From an uncultured beta proteobacterium (GTDB taxonomy: Bacteria > Pseudomonadota > Gammaproteobacteria > Burkholderiales > Burkholderiaceae_C): DNA of 64,000 bases. The notes below the pieces were generated by a model, which saw only the letters and a program-made list of their open reading frames with translations, was not told the DNA's origin and searched no databases. The stretch covers positions 1 through 64,000 of the forward strand of contig CAJCCO010000120.1 in NCBI GenBank assembly GCA_903960915.1. Reading direction: 5' to 3'. The position numbers and the translations under genes are program-made. Positions 52,934 to 61,706 of the stretch are shown piece after piece; the stretch's first letter is position 1; every line of letters starts with the position of its first letter.

Positions 52934-55678
52934 ATGTCAGGAATTATGACCCGCCCCACCTTGTCTTCTCACAGTCGCTTCGCACAGCGGGTGCGCCGAC
53001 GCTATGAGAAGCAACTCAACCTGCTGCCACCGGGCCTGCCTGACCGCGCCGCGCTGGCACAGACCTTTGAGGCTTTGCGTGCCGAGGGGTTTGACCTCGG
53101 CAGTGCCTTGCGCTGTACCCGCCAACTGGTGCTGGAGCGCCTGCTCTGCCTAGACTGCGACGAACAAGCGCCACTGGAAAACATCACCCAGTGCATGACC
53201 CTGCTGGCCGAATTCAGCCTGGGCCAGGCCTGCAGCGATGCCCAACTCAGCCTGGACGCGACCTATGGCGCCCCCATGACCCCCCAAGGCCAGCGCGCCC
53301 AACTCTGGGTTGTGGGCATGGGCAAGCTCGGCGCGCGCGAGCTCAATGTTTCCAGCGACATTGACTTGATCTATGTCTACGACCAGGACGGCGAGACCGC
53401 CGGCGATGCCCAGGGGCGCGGGCGCATCAGCAACCACGAGTACTTTGCCAAGGCAGTGCGCACCATTTACAGCCTGATTGGCGACACCACCGAGCACGGT
53501 TTTGTGTTCCGGGTCGACCTGGCGCTGCGTCCGCACGGCAACAGTGGCCCGGCGGCGGTGTCCTTGGGGGCGCTGGAAGACTACCTGCACGTGCAGGGCC
53601 GTGAGTGGGAACGCTTTGCCTGGCTCAAGAGCCGGGTGGTCGCCTCACTGGGCAGCACGGACCGCAGCGCTGCGCTGGCTCTGCGCAGCGTCATATTGCC
53701 TTTTGTGTTCCGGCGCTACCTCGACTACAACGTGTTTGACGCCCTGCGCGTGCTGCACCGCCAGATTCGCGAGCATGCCGGCAAGCGCAGCGCCGGACGG
53801 CCAGAGCGGGCCAATGACGTCAAGCTGTCACGCGGCGGCATTCGCGAGATTGAATTCATCGTGCAGTTGCTGCAAGTGGTGCGCGGCGGCCAGTTCCCCG
53901 AGTTGCGCACCCGCCCCACCCTGAATGCCCTGCCGCGCCTGGCCAAAGCCGGGCTGATGCCCAAAGCCACCGCCCAGGCGCTGGCGGATGCCTACCTTTT
54001 CTTGCGCCAGGTGGAGCACCGCATTCAGTACCTGGACGACCAGCAAACCCACGTCTTGCCCACCCAAGACCATGACCTGGACTGGATCGCCCAGACCCTG
54101 GGCTACGCCACGGTGCCGGCCTTGCTGCACCAGCTCGATGCCCACCGCGAATTGGTGGCGCAAGAGTTTGACACCCTGCTGGGCGGCGGAGCCGACAAGG
54201 ATTGCAAGGGCTGCAACAACAACGGCGCCAACGGCAGCAAACTCAGCCAGGCCGTCACCGGCTTCGAAGATTTGCTGCCGCTGTTGCCACCCGATTTTCG
54301 GGGGCGCGTGGCCAGCTGGAAAGACAATCCGCGTGTGCAGGCGCTGCGCGACGAATCCCGCCAGCGTCTGCTGCGGCTGGTGCAGCGCACCGCGCAGTGG
54401 ATCGCTGAGGGCACGGTCACCGAGCAGGCCGCCGTGCGCCTGGCCGACTGGATGGAGCCGCTGCTGCGCCGCGAAAGCTACCTGGCGCTGCTGCTGGAGC
54501 GCCCCACCGTGCACGAGCGTTTGCTGCGTCTGCTGGGCGCGGCCAAGTGGCCCGCACGCTACTTGCTGCTGCACCCCGGCGTCATTGACGAACTCGCCAG
54601 CCCCGACATGCTGCAAGAGCGTTTCAATGCCAGCGACTTTGAGCATGAGCTTGACCAGCGCCGCGCCTCCTTGAGTGCCACCGGCGAGGACGACGACGAG
54701 GCGCTGCTCAATTTGCTGCGCCGCGCCAACCACGCCGAGGTGTTTCGCACGCTGACGCGCGACGTGGAAGGCCGCCTCACCGTGGAAGAAGTCGCCGACG
54801 ACCTCAGCTCATTGGCCGATGTGATCTTGCGTGTCACCACCCGCTGGTGCTGGGAGCGCCTCAAGACCCGGCACCGCGAGCGCCCGCAATTTGCCATCAT
54901 TGGCTACGGCAAGCTCGGCGGCAAAGAATTGGGCTACGGCAGCGACCTGGACATTGTGTTTGTCTACGCCGACGAGGACGAACGCGCGCCCGAGGTCTAC
55001 GCCACCCTGGTGCGCAAGCTAATCAACTGGCTGACCGTGAAAACTGGCGAAGGCGACCTCTACGAGATCGACACCGCACTGCGTCCCAATGGCAACTCCG
55101 GCATGCTGGTGACCACCTTTGACGCCTACGCCAACTACCAGCAACAGCGCGGCTCCAACACCGCCTGGACCTGGGAACACCAGGCCATGACGCGGGCCCG
55201 TTGCGTGCTGGGCGACGAGCCCTTGCGCCAGCGCTTTGAGGCGGTGCGCCTGGCCGTCATTGGCGCGCCCCGCAACCCAACCGAGCTGATGCAGGAAATT
55301 GTGAGCATGCGCAACCGGGTGCGCGCGGCCCACCCCATCAAGGGCGAGCACAAGGACGCCTTGTTTGACGTCAAACACAGCGCGGGCGGCATGATCGATG
55401 TCGAATTTGTCATGCAGTACCTGGTGCTGTCGCACGCTGCGAAGTACCCGGAGCTGATGCAAAACGCCGGCAATATTGCCCTGCTGGAGCGCGCTGAAAC
55501 CGTGGGCTTGCTGCCCGCCGGCGTGGGCCATGGCGCGGCTGACGCCTACCGCGAACTGCGCCACGTGCAACACCGCGCCCGCCTCAATGAAGAGCCCACC
55601 CAGGTGCTGCTGCCGGCCCTGCAACCCCAACGCGAGGCCGTGCTGGCCTTGTGGCAGGCGGTGTTTGGCCCCATTTAA
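52934..55678 (+). CDS. glnE: Bifunctional glutamine synthetase adenylyltransferase/adenylyl-removing enzyme
   Basis: Adenylylates and deadenylylates glutamine synthetase in response to PII. The 914-residue protein has two nucleotidyltransferase domains: the N-terminal removing domain (VVGMGKLGARELNVSSDIDL) and the C-terminal transferase domain (IIGYGKLGGKELGYGSDLDI). The middle PII-responsive region contains an Asn/Cys-rich insert (DKDCKGCNNNGANG). ATG at 52934 is used; ATG at 52946 has AGGA just upstream and is an alternative. Confidence 0.94.
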   Translation: MSGIMTRPTLSSHSRFAQRVRRRYEKQLNLLPPGLPDRAALAQTFEALRAEGFDLGSALRCTRQLVLERLLCLDCDEQAPLENITQCMTLLAEFSLGQACSDAQLSLDATYGAPMTPQGQRAQLWVVGMGKLGARELNVSSDIDLIYVYDQDGETAGDAQGRGRISNHEYFAKAVRTIYSLIGDTTEHGFVFRVDLALRPHGNSGPAAVSLGALEDYLHVQGREWERFAWLKSRVVASLGSTDRSAALALRSVILPFVFRRYLDYNVFDALRVLHRQIREHAGKRSAGRPERANDVKLSRGGIREIEFIVQLLQVVRGGQFPELRTRPTLNALPRLAKAGLMPKATAQALADAYLFLRQVEHRIQYLDDQQTHVLPTQDHDLDWIAQTLGYATVPALLHQLDAHRELVAQEFDTLLGGGADKDCKGCNNNGANGSKLSQAVTGFEDLLPLLPPDFRGRVASWKDNPRVQALRDESRQRLLRLVQRTAQWIAEGTVTEQAAVRLADWMEPLLRRESYLALLLERPTVHERLLRLLGAAKWPARYLLLHPGVIDELASPDMLQERFNASDFEHELDQRRASLSATGEDDDEALLNLLRRANHAEVFRTLTRDVEGRLTVEEVADDLSSLADVILRVTTRWCWERLKTRHRERPQFAIIGYGKLGGKELGYGSDLDIVFVYADEDERAPEVYATLVRKLINWLTVKTGEGDLYEIDTALRPNGNSGMLVTTFDAYANYQQQRGSNTAWTWEHQAMTRARCVLGDEPLRQRFEAVRLAVIGAPRNPTELMQEIVSMRNRVRAAHPIKGEHKDALFDVKHSAGGMIDVEFVMQYLVLSHAAKYPELMQNAGNIALLERAETVGLLPAGVGHGAADAYRELRHVQHRARLNEEPTQVLLPALQPQREAVLALWQAVFGPI

Positions 55679-55685
55679 AATGCGA

Positions 55686-55739
55686 GGGTCGTGACGGGAG
55701 GAGCTGGGCTTGCTCAGTCGGTTAGCCGTGACACGACCC
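55686..55739. repeat. Inverted repeat in the leader of the RND operon
   Basis: GGGTCGTG (55686-55693) and CACGACCC (55732-55739) are inverted across 38 bases, between glnE and the efflux adaptor gene. It may be a terminator-like or leader structure, or a regulator site; no T-tract follows. Confidence 0.35.
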
Positions 55740-55770
55740 CTGCCATAACAACCAACAACGAAATCGTTTC

Positions 55771-56964
55771 ATGCATCTTATTCAGCGTCACCCCCTCGCC
55801 ACCGCTCTGATCGTGCTTGCCCTGGCAGGCGGCGCTGGCGCCTTGTTCTATGGCAAGAAAGACAAACCTGCTGCCCCGGCCCCTGCCGCAGCGCCCGCCA
55901 ATGCCGCCCGCCCGGCGCTAACCGTCACCACCATCGTGCCGCAACGCAGCGAGTTGCCCATTGCGCTCAGCGCCAACGGCAACGTGGCGGCCTGGCAGGA
56001 AGCCAGCATCGCCGGCGAGCTGAACGGCTTGCGCCTGGCTGAGGTCCTGGTGAATGTGGGCGACGTGGTGCAACGCGGCCAGTTGTTGGCGCGCTTTGCC
56101 ACCGAGAGCATCCAGACCGACGTGGCACAAGCCCGCGCCGGCGTGGCCGAGGCCACGGCCCAGGCGGCAGAAGCCAGCGCCAATGCCGACCGGGTGCGCA
56201 CGCTGCAAAACACCGGCACATTCAGCGGCCAGCAAATGAAGCAAATTCTCACCGCTGAACAAACCGCCAAGGCGCGCGTGGAATCGGCTGTAGCCAGCCT
56301 GGCTGCACAAACTCTGCGGCTGCAAAACACCCAGGTGCTCAGCCCCGACAGCGGCGTGATCTCCGCGCGCAACGCCACCGTGGGCGCCGTACCCGGCAAC
56401 GGCATGGAACTGTTTCGCCTGATACGCCAGGGCCGGCTGGAGTGGCGCGCCGAAGTCACCTCCAGCGAACTCGCCCGCCTGCGCCCCGGCACACCGGTGC
56501 TGGTCAGCGCCGCCAGTGGCGCGCAACGCACCGGCCGCGTGCGCATGGTGGGCCCCACCGTCGACCCGCAAACCCGGGTCGGGCTGGTGTATGTCGACCT
56601 GCCCAGCCCCAGCAGCGCCCAAATGGGCGCCACCTTTTTGCCGGGCATGTTCGCCAAGGGAGAATTTGAACTCGGCAAGTCCAGCGGCTTGACCGTGCCA
56701 CAACAAGCCGTGGTGGTGCGCGACGGCTTTAGCTACGTGTTTCGCCTGAACCCGGACCAGCGCGTGAGTCAACTCAAGGTGCAGGTGGGGCGCCGGGTGG
56801 GCGAGCGGCTTGAGGTGTTGCAAGGGCTTGATGCGCAAGCCGTGCTGGTAGCCAGTGGCGCTGGTTTCCTGAACGACGGCGACCTGGTGAAACAGGTCGC
56901 TGCGCCGGGGGTCTCGCCCGCGGTGCCGGTGACGCCAGCGGCGGCTGCCAGCGCAGCCAAATAA
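55771..56964 (+). CDS. RND efflux system periplasmic adaptor subunit
   Basis: A 397-residue membrane fusion protein. The N-terminus has a membrane anchor or signal (ALIVLALAGGAGALFYG). Residues about 60-100 begin the lipoyl-like part (AEVLVNVGDVVQRGQLLARF), followed by a coiled-coil hairpin with many Ala/Gln residues, then the beta-barrel VGLVYVDLPSPSSAQMGATFLPGMFAKGEF (split across strands). It bridges the RND pump and an outer-membrane channel. It lies 12 bases before the pump gene. No local repressor or TolC-like gene is visible. Confidence 0.9.
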   Translation: MHLIQRHPLATALIVLALAGGAGALFYGKKDKPAAPAPAAAPANAARPALTVTTIVPQRSELPIALSANGNVAAWQEASIAGELNGLRLAEVLVNVGDVVQRGQLLARFATESIQTDVAQARAGVAEATAQAAEASANADRVRTLQNTGTFSGQQMKQILTAEQTAKARVESAVASLAAQTLRLQNTQVLSPDSGVISARNATVGAVPGNGMELFRLIRQGRLEWRAEVTSSELARLRPGTPVLVSAASGAQRTGRVRMVGPTVDPQTRVGLVYVDLPSPSSAQMGATFLPGMFAKGEFELGKSSGLTVPQQAVVVRDGFSYVFRLNPDQRVSQLKVQVGRRVGERLEVLQGLDAQAVLVASGAGFLNDGDLVKQVAAPGVSPAVPVTPAAAASAAK

Positions 56965-56976
56965 GCAGGAGCGCGC

Positions 56977-59900
56977 GTGAACTTTTCCTCGCTCTCCATC
57001 AAGCACCCCATTCCAGCCATCATGCTGTTTGCGCTGCTGTCACTGGCCGGCCTGCTGGCGTTCAAAAGCAGCGTGGTGCAAGACTTCCCCGATATTGAAC
57101 TGCCCATCGTGACCGTCAGCGCCAGTTTGTCGGGCGCCGCCCCGGCACAGCTCGAAACCGAGGTGGCGCGCAAGCTAGAAAACTCGGTGGCGACCTTGCA
57201 AGGCGTCAAAAACATTTACACCAAAGTGCTGGACGGCGAAGTGACGGTGACGGTCGAGTTCGTCCTGGAAAAACCCATTGCCGAGGCCGTCAATGACGTG
57301 CGCGATGCCGTGGCCCGCGTGCGCGCCGACCTGCCGGCAGACCTGCGCGACCCCTCGGTCACCAAGGCCTCCACCGCCGGCCGGGTGGTGATGACCTTTA
57401 CCGCCGCGGCTACCCCCGGCAGCAACCCGCTGGACGAACAGGCCCTGAGCTGGCTGGTGGACAACACCGTGGCCAAGCGCCTGCTCAGCGTGCCCGGTGT
57501 GGGCGCCGTGAAACGCATGGGCGGGGTGAACCGCGAGGTGCGCGTGACGCTGGACGCCGCCAAGATGGCCGCCCTGCGGGTGACGGCGCTCGATGTGTCG
57601 CGCCGACTCAAGCTGGTGCAACAGGAAACGCCGGGCGGGCGCGGTGACATCAGCGGCGCCGAGCAGTCGGTGCGCACCATTGCCACGGTCGGCACGGCGG
57701 CTGAACTGGCGCGCCTGCAAATCGCTCTGGCTGACGGGCGCACCCTGCAACTTGACCAGGTGGCGACGGTTGAAGACACCGTGGCCGAGCCGCGTTCTCT
57801 GGCCACCCAAGATGGGCGCACGGTCGTGGGTTTTGAGGTGTTTCGCACCAAGGGCGCCAGCGAGGTGGACGTCGCACGCGGCGTGAGCGCTGCCGTGGCC
57901 GAGCTGCAAGTGCGGCACCCGCAAATGGTGCTCAAGCTAGCCATCGACAACGCACAACCGGTGGCCGAGAACTTCCAGGGCTCCATGGAGCTGCTGTACG
58001 AAGGGGCGCTGCTGGCGGTGCTGGTGGTGTGGTGGTTTTTGCGCGACTGGCGCGCCACACTGGTGGCGGCAGCGGCGCTGCCCTTGTCCATCATTCCCAC
58101 CTTTTTGGGCCTGATGTATTTTGGCTACACCCTGAACACCGTCACGCTGCTGTCGCTGGCGCTGGTCGTGGGTGTGCTGGTAGACGACGCGATTGTGGAA
58201 ATCGAGAACATCGAGCGCCATTTGCGCATGGGCAAACCGCCCTTTCAAGCCGCCATGGAAGCCGCCGAGGAAATTGGCATGGCCGTGATTGCCACCACCT
58301 TTGCGCTGGTGGCGGTGTTCCTGCCCACCGCCTTCATGGGCGGTGTGCCGGGTCTGTTCTTCAAGCAGTTCGGCTGGACGGCGGTGCTGGCGATTCTGGC
58401 CTCGCTGGTGGTGGCCCGCTTGCTCACCCCCATGATGGCGGCCTACCTGTTAAAGCCCCACACCCCCAAAGCATCCTCCCCGGCTGCCTCGCCATCTGCC
58501 TCTGACGACGGCCTGCTCATGACCGCCTACCTGCGCGCCATGCGCTGGTGCCTTCGCCACCGCCTGGTGACTGCCGTGTGCGCTGGCCTGTTCTTTGTGG
58601 GCTCCATCTCGCTGGTGCCGCTGTTACCCACCGGCTTTGTGCCTGCCGCTGACCGCGGCCAGACCCAGATTACGCTGGAACTGCCCCCCGGCAGCACCTT
58701 GGCAGAAACCCGCGCCGTGGCCGAGCAGGCGCGCCTGGCCAGCATGCAGATACCGCACGTCAAAAGCGTCTTCAGCTCTATTGGTGGCGGCTCCAGCGGT
58801 GACGCCTTCGCCCCGGGTGCTTCCGCCGAGGCGCGCCGTGCCGTGCTGACCCTGATCACCTCGCACCGCGATGAGCGCAGCGACTCCATGGCCGACATTG
58901 AAGCGCAACTGCGCCAGCAACTGGGCAACATTGCGGGCGCCCGCTTCACCGTAGGACCACCCGACAGCGGGGTGAAGATGCAACTGGTGCTCAAGAGCGA
59001 TGACCCAGTGGCCCTGCTGGCCAGCGCACAAACTGTGGTGCGCGAGCTGCGTACCTTGCAGGGCGTGGGCAATGTCGGCTCCAGCGCCTCGTTGGTGCGC
59101 CCTGAAATCATTGTGCGTCCGGATGTGGCGCGCGCCGCCGACCTGGGTGTGACTGCCGCCAGCATTGGCGAGACCGTGCGCGTGGCCACTGCGGGCGACT
59201 ACGACACCAGCCTGTCCAAGCTCAACTTGTCAGAGCGCCAGGTGCCCATTCGCGTCAAGCTGCCCGACGCCGTGCGCGCCGACCTGGCCGCCCTGGAGCG
59301 CCTCACCGTACCGGGCAAAAACGGCCCGGTGATGCTGGGCAGCGTGGCCACCCTCACGCTGGAGAGTGGCCCGGCACAAATTGACCGCCTGAACCGCAGC
59401 CGCAATGTCACGCTGGAAGTAGAGCTGGGACGGCTTCAGTTGGGTGAAGTCAACGCGAAAGCACGCGCCCTGCCGAGTCTGCAGAATCTGCCTGCGGGCG
59501 TACAAATTGCCGAGCTTGGCGACGCCCAGGAAATGCAGGCCCTGTTTGCCAGCTTTGGCATTGCCATGCTGATTGGCGTGCTGTGCATTTACGGTGTGCT
59601 GGTGCTGCTGTTTGACGATTTCATGCAGCCCGTCACCATCTTGGCGGCGCTGCCCTTGAGCATTGGCGGCGCCTTTGTGGCCCTGCTGCTGACCGGGCGG
59701 GCGCTGTCCATGCCGTCCATGATTGGCTTGATCATGCTCATGGGTATCGTGACCAAAAACTCCATTTTGCTGGTGGACTACGCCATTTTGGCGCGTGAAA
59801 AAGGAATGGACCGCTTTGAGGCCCTGGTGGACGCCTGCCACAAGCGCAGCCGCCCGATTGTCATGACCACCATTGCCATGGGCGCGGGCATGATGCCGCT

Positions 59901-60141
59901 GGCCCTGGGCTGGGGCGCCGACCCCAGCTTCAGGTCGCCAATGGCCATCACCGTGATTGGCGGCCTCATCACCAGCACCCTGCTCAGCCTCTTGGTGGTG
60001 CCGGTGGTCTACACCTACATTGACGATCTCGAGCACCTGATCAAACGCCTGGTGGCGTGGCTGAAACGCGCACCGGCAGGTGGCAGCGACGAGGGCGACA
60101 TCAGCCCAGCTGCGCACCTTCAAGAACCGCCGCGCAATTGA
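56977..60141 (+). CDS. RND family efflux transporter, inner-membrane pump
   Basis: A proton-driven pump of 1054 residues, AcrB/MdtC-like. It has the N-terminal membrane helix, two large periplasmic loops and about 12 membrane segments in total. The RND signatures VGVLVDDAIVEIENIERH (central helix 4) and IGLIMLMGIVTKNSILLVDYA are present, as is GFVPAADRGQ. The C-terminal tail of about 20 residues reads over the end of an antisense gene remnant and may not be conserved. The substrate is unknown; the cargo is usually drugs, detergents or solvents. Confidence 0.93.
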   Translation: MNFSSLSIKHPIPAIMLFALLSLAGLLAFKSSVVQDFPDIELPIVTVSASLSGAAPAQLETEVARKLENSVATLQGVKNIYTKVLDGEVTVTVEFVLEKPIAEAVNDVRDAVARVRADLPADLRDPSVTKASTAGRVVMTFTAAATPGSNPLDEQALSWLVDNTVAKRLLSVPGVGAVKRMGGVNREVRVTLDAAKMAALRVTALDVSRRLKLVQQETPGGRGDISGAEQSVRTIATVGTAAELARLQIALADGRTLQLDQVATVEDTVAEPRSLATQDGRTVVGFEVFRTKGASEVDVARGVSAAVAELQVRHPQMVLKLAIDNAQPVAENFQGSMELLYEGALLAVLVVWWFLRDWRATLVAAAALPLSIIPTFLGLMYFGYTLNTVTLLSLALVVGVLVDDAIVEIENIERHLRMGKPPFQAAMEAAEEIGMAVIATTFALVAVFLPTAFMGGVPGLFFKQFGWTAVLAILASLVVARLLTPMMAAYLLKPHTPKASSPAASPSASDDGLLMTAYLRAMRWCLRHRLVTAVCAGLFFVGSISLVPLLPTGFVPAADRGQTQITLELPPGSTLAETRAVAEQARLASMQIPHVKSVFSSIGGGSSGDAFAPGASAEARRAVLTLITSHRDERSDSMADIEAQLRQQLGNIAGARFTVGPPDSGVKMQLVLKSDDPVALLASAQTVVRELRTLQGVGNVGSSASLVRPEIIVRPDVARAADLGVTAASIGETVRVATAGDYDTSLSKLNLSERQVPIRVKLPDAVRADLAALERLTVPGKNGPVMLGSVATLTLESGPAQIDRLNRSRNVTLEVELGRLQLGEVNAKARALPSLQNLPAGVQIAELGDAQEMQALFASFGIAMLIGVLCIYGVLVLLFDDFMQPVTILAALPLSIGGAFVALLLTGRALSMPSMIGLIMLMGIVTKNSILLVDYAILAREKGMDRFEALVDACHKRSRPIVMTTIAMGAGMMPLALGWGADPSFRSPMAITVIGGLITSTLLSLLVVPVVYTYIDDLEHLIKRLVAWLKRAPAGGSDEGDISPAAHLQEPPRN

Positions 60142-60259
60142 GCAGCAGCTTGGGCGACACCACTTGGCCAAAGTGGCTGTCGTTCGGGTCCCAGGGCACC
60201 TCCAGCGCATGCTGGTTCTGGTGCAGCAAGTTGGCATAGTCCGGCTGCGCCAGTAGCGC
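60101..60259 (-). pseudogene. Antisense 3' remnant of an unidentified gene
   Basis: An open minus-strand frame of 52 residues follows an in-frame TAG and has no start codon other than a CTG. It reads LLAQPDYANLLHQNQHALE, then VPWDPNDSHFGQVVSPKLLL, NCAAVLEGAQLG and stop. The residue mix and phase look like the C-terminus of a real protein, and the frame covers the whole gap after the pump gene. I do not recognise the family. Alternative: a chance reading frame opposite the end of the pump gene. Confidence 0.4.
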
Positions 60260-60296
60260 CTACACTCCCACTTCTTTTTACAGCCACTGCCTCCCC

Positions 60297-60911
60297 ATGG
60301 ACCTGACGATTGGACTGCTGCTGATTGCCTTGGGCGCCTACCTGCTCAAAGTCAGCGAGCAAAGAAAGCGCATTGCCTTGCTGGGCCGCCATTTGCAGCA
60401 GCATCAAATAGAAAAGCTGATGCTTGACCTGACGCTGGGCTACGAGCGCGCCCTAGGCGAGACCCTGCCTGAGCGGCAAGCTCAGGTCTGGCAGGTGCTG
60501 ACCACCACCGAGGCGGCCTTGAGTGCGCAGTTCCAGCGCTTTGTGGCGGACTTTGCCCTGGTGGATGCGGCCCAGACGCGCGTCAGCCGAATTGCCGTGG
60601 CCCTGCCGTTTGCGGTCAAGCTGTTCCCGGCCGCCACTTTTGATTTGCGCATGGCGCTGGCCATTCATGCCCAGGGCCTGCGCCTGGCTGCTCAGCCCAG
60701 CCCCACGCAATCGGACAAAAGCCGCGCTTTCACTTACTCGGCCGAATTGTTCTTGTTGCAACACACCTGCCACTGGTTTTGCCGCTCCAAAAACGTGGCC
60801 TCGGCCCGCTTGCTGGGACGCCACCACAGCAGCTACGCGCAAGTGCTGGCCTGTGTTTCTCCGCAAACGCGGCAGGCTTACTTGGCCTTGCTGGCAGGCA
60901 GGCCGCATTGA
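60297..60911 (+). CDS. Hypothetical protein with N-terminal membrane segment
   Basis: A 204-residue protein that I do not recognise. It starts MDLTIGLLLIALGAYLLKV, a likely membrane anchor, followed by KRIALLGRHLQQHQIEKLML and a helical soluble body; no motif or Cys pair stands out. Codon use matches neighbouring genes. It is convergent with rfaE2 at 25 bases. Confidence 0.7.
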   Translation: MDLTIGLLLIALGAYLLKVSEQRKRIALLGRHLQQHQIEKLMLDLTLGYERALGETLPERQAQVWQVLTTTEAALSAQFQRFVADFALVDAAQTRVSRIAVALPFAVKLFPAATFDLRMALAIHAQGLRLAAQPSPTQSDKSRAFTYSAELFLLQHTCHWFCRSKNVASARLLGRHHSSYAQVLACVSPQTRQAYLALLAGRPH

Positions 60912-60935
60912 GCCCCTAGGCAATACGAACCGGGC

Positions 60936-61493
60936 TTAGCCTTGCCGAATTTTTTTCACCAGCGCTGTGGTGGAGTAACCATCGACAAATGGCAAAGCCT
61001 GGGCGCGCCCGCCATAGGCCTGCACCACCTGGGTTTCTGGCAATTTGGCCATGTCGTAGTCGCCGCCCTTGACCAGTATGTCGGGCTGAATCTGGGCAAT
61101 CAGGGCCAGCGGGGTGTCTTCATCAAACCAGGTGACCAAGGTGCTGGAGGCTAAGGCGGCCATGACAAAGGCGCGGTCAGTCTCGCCGTTCAGCGGCCGA
61201 TCAGGCCCCTTGCCCAGGCGTTTGGCCGAGGCATCGGTGTTCAGCGCCACCACCAGACTGGCCCCCAGGGCGCGCGCCTGCGTTAAATACATGACATGGC
61301 CGCGGTGCAGCACGTCAAACACGCCGTTGGTGAACACCAGCGGGCGCGGCAACTCGGCCACACGGGCCAGAATTTGCGCGCGGCTGCAAATTTTGTGGGC
61401 CAGGGCAGCCAGCGCAGGGTCTGTGGTTAGATCGGTGGCCGGGTCGGTGGCCGCGTTCAAACCTGGGACCTGGTCATGAGCTTGGTCATTCAT
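60936..61493 (-). CDS. rfaE2: D-glycero-beta-D-manno-heptose 1-phosphate adenylyltransferase
   Basis: Makes ADP-heptose for the lipopolysaccharide inner core. The 185-residue protein is a stand-alone version of the HldE C-terminal domain. VFTNGVFDVLHRGHVMYL contains the HxGH nucleotidyltransferase motif, and ILVKGGDYDMAKLPE and VDGYSTTALVKKI are the family's other blocks. The first 35 or so residues are an extension with repeated Ala-Thr-Asp. Confidence 0.92.
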   Translation of the reverse strand: MNDQAHDQVPGLNAATDPATDLTTDPALAALAHKICSRAQILARVAELPRPLVFTNGVFDVLHRGHVMYLTQARALGASLVVALNTDASAKRLGKGPDRPLNGETDRAFVMAALASSTLVTWFDEDTPLALIAQIQPDILVKGGDYDMAKLPETQVVQAYGGRAQALPFVDGYSTTALVKKIRQG

Positions 61494-61562
61494 GCGCGCA
61501 TCCTAGCAGGCCAGCTCTTTAGGATCTCTGGCGGGGCGCCAACCGGCGCCGCAAATCCCTGC

Positions 61563-61591
61563 TTTGTGATAGATTACCAATCAGTCACAAA
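61563..61591. promoter_or_regulatory. Inverted repeat upstream of the FAD oxidoreductase operon
   Basis: TTTGTGA (61563-61569) and TCACAAA (61585-61591) are perfect inverted arms 15 bases apart, 116 bases upstream of the start at 61707. It could be an operator for the lipid-modification operon. The spacing does not fit CRP. Confidence 0.35.
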
Positions 61592-61706
61592 ATTTACCAA
61601 ACGTTTCACTTCATGCCATGGCAGTAATTTTCTACTTTTCACTTTCCACAAGACCTGCACCATTTGCGGGCCTTAAGCGGGGCTGTGTGAGGTCCGGGGG
61701 AACCGC

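Noticed and set aside
61563-61591. CRP binding site
   Set aside because: The TGTGA and TCACA arms are present but 17 bases apart rather than six, so it does not fit CRP.
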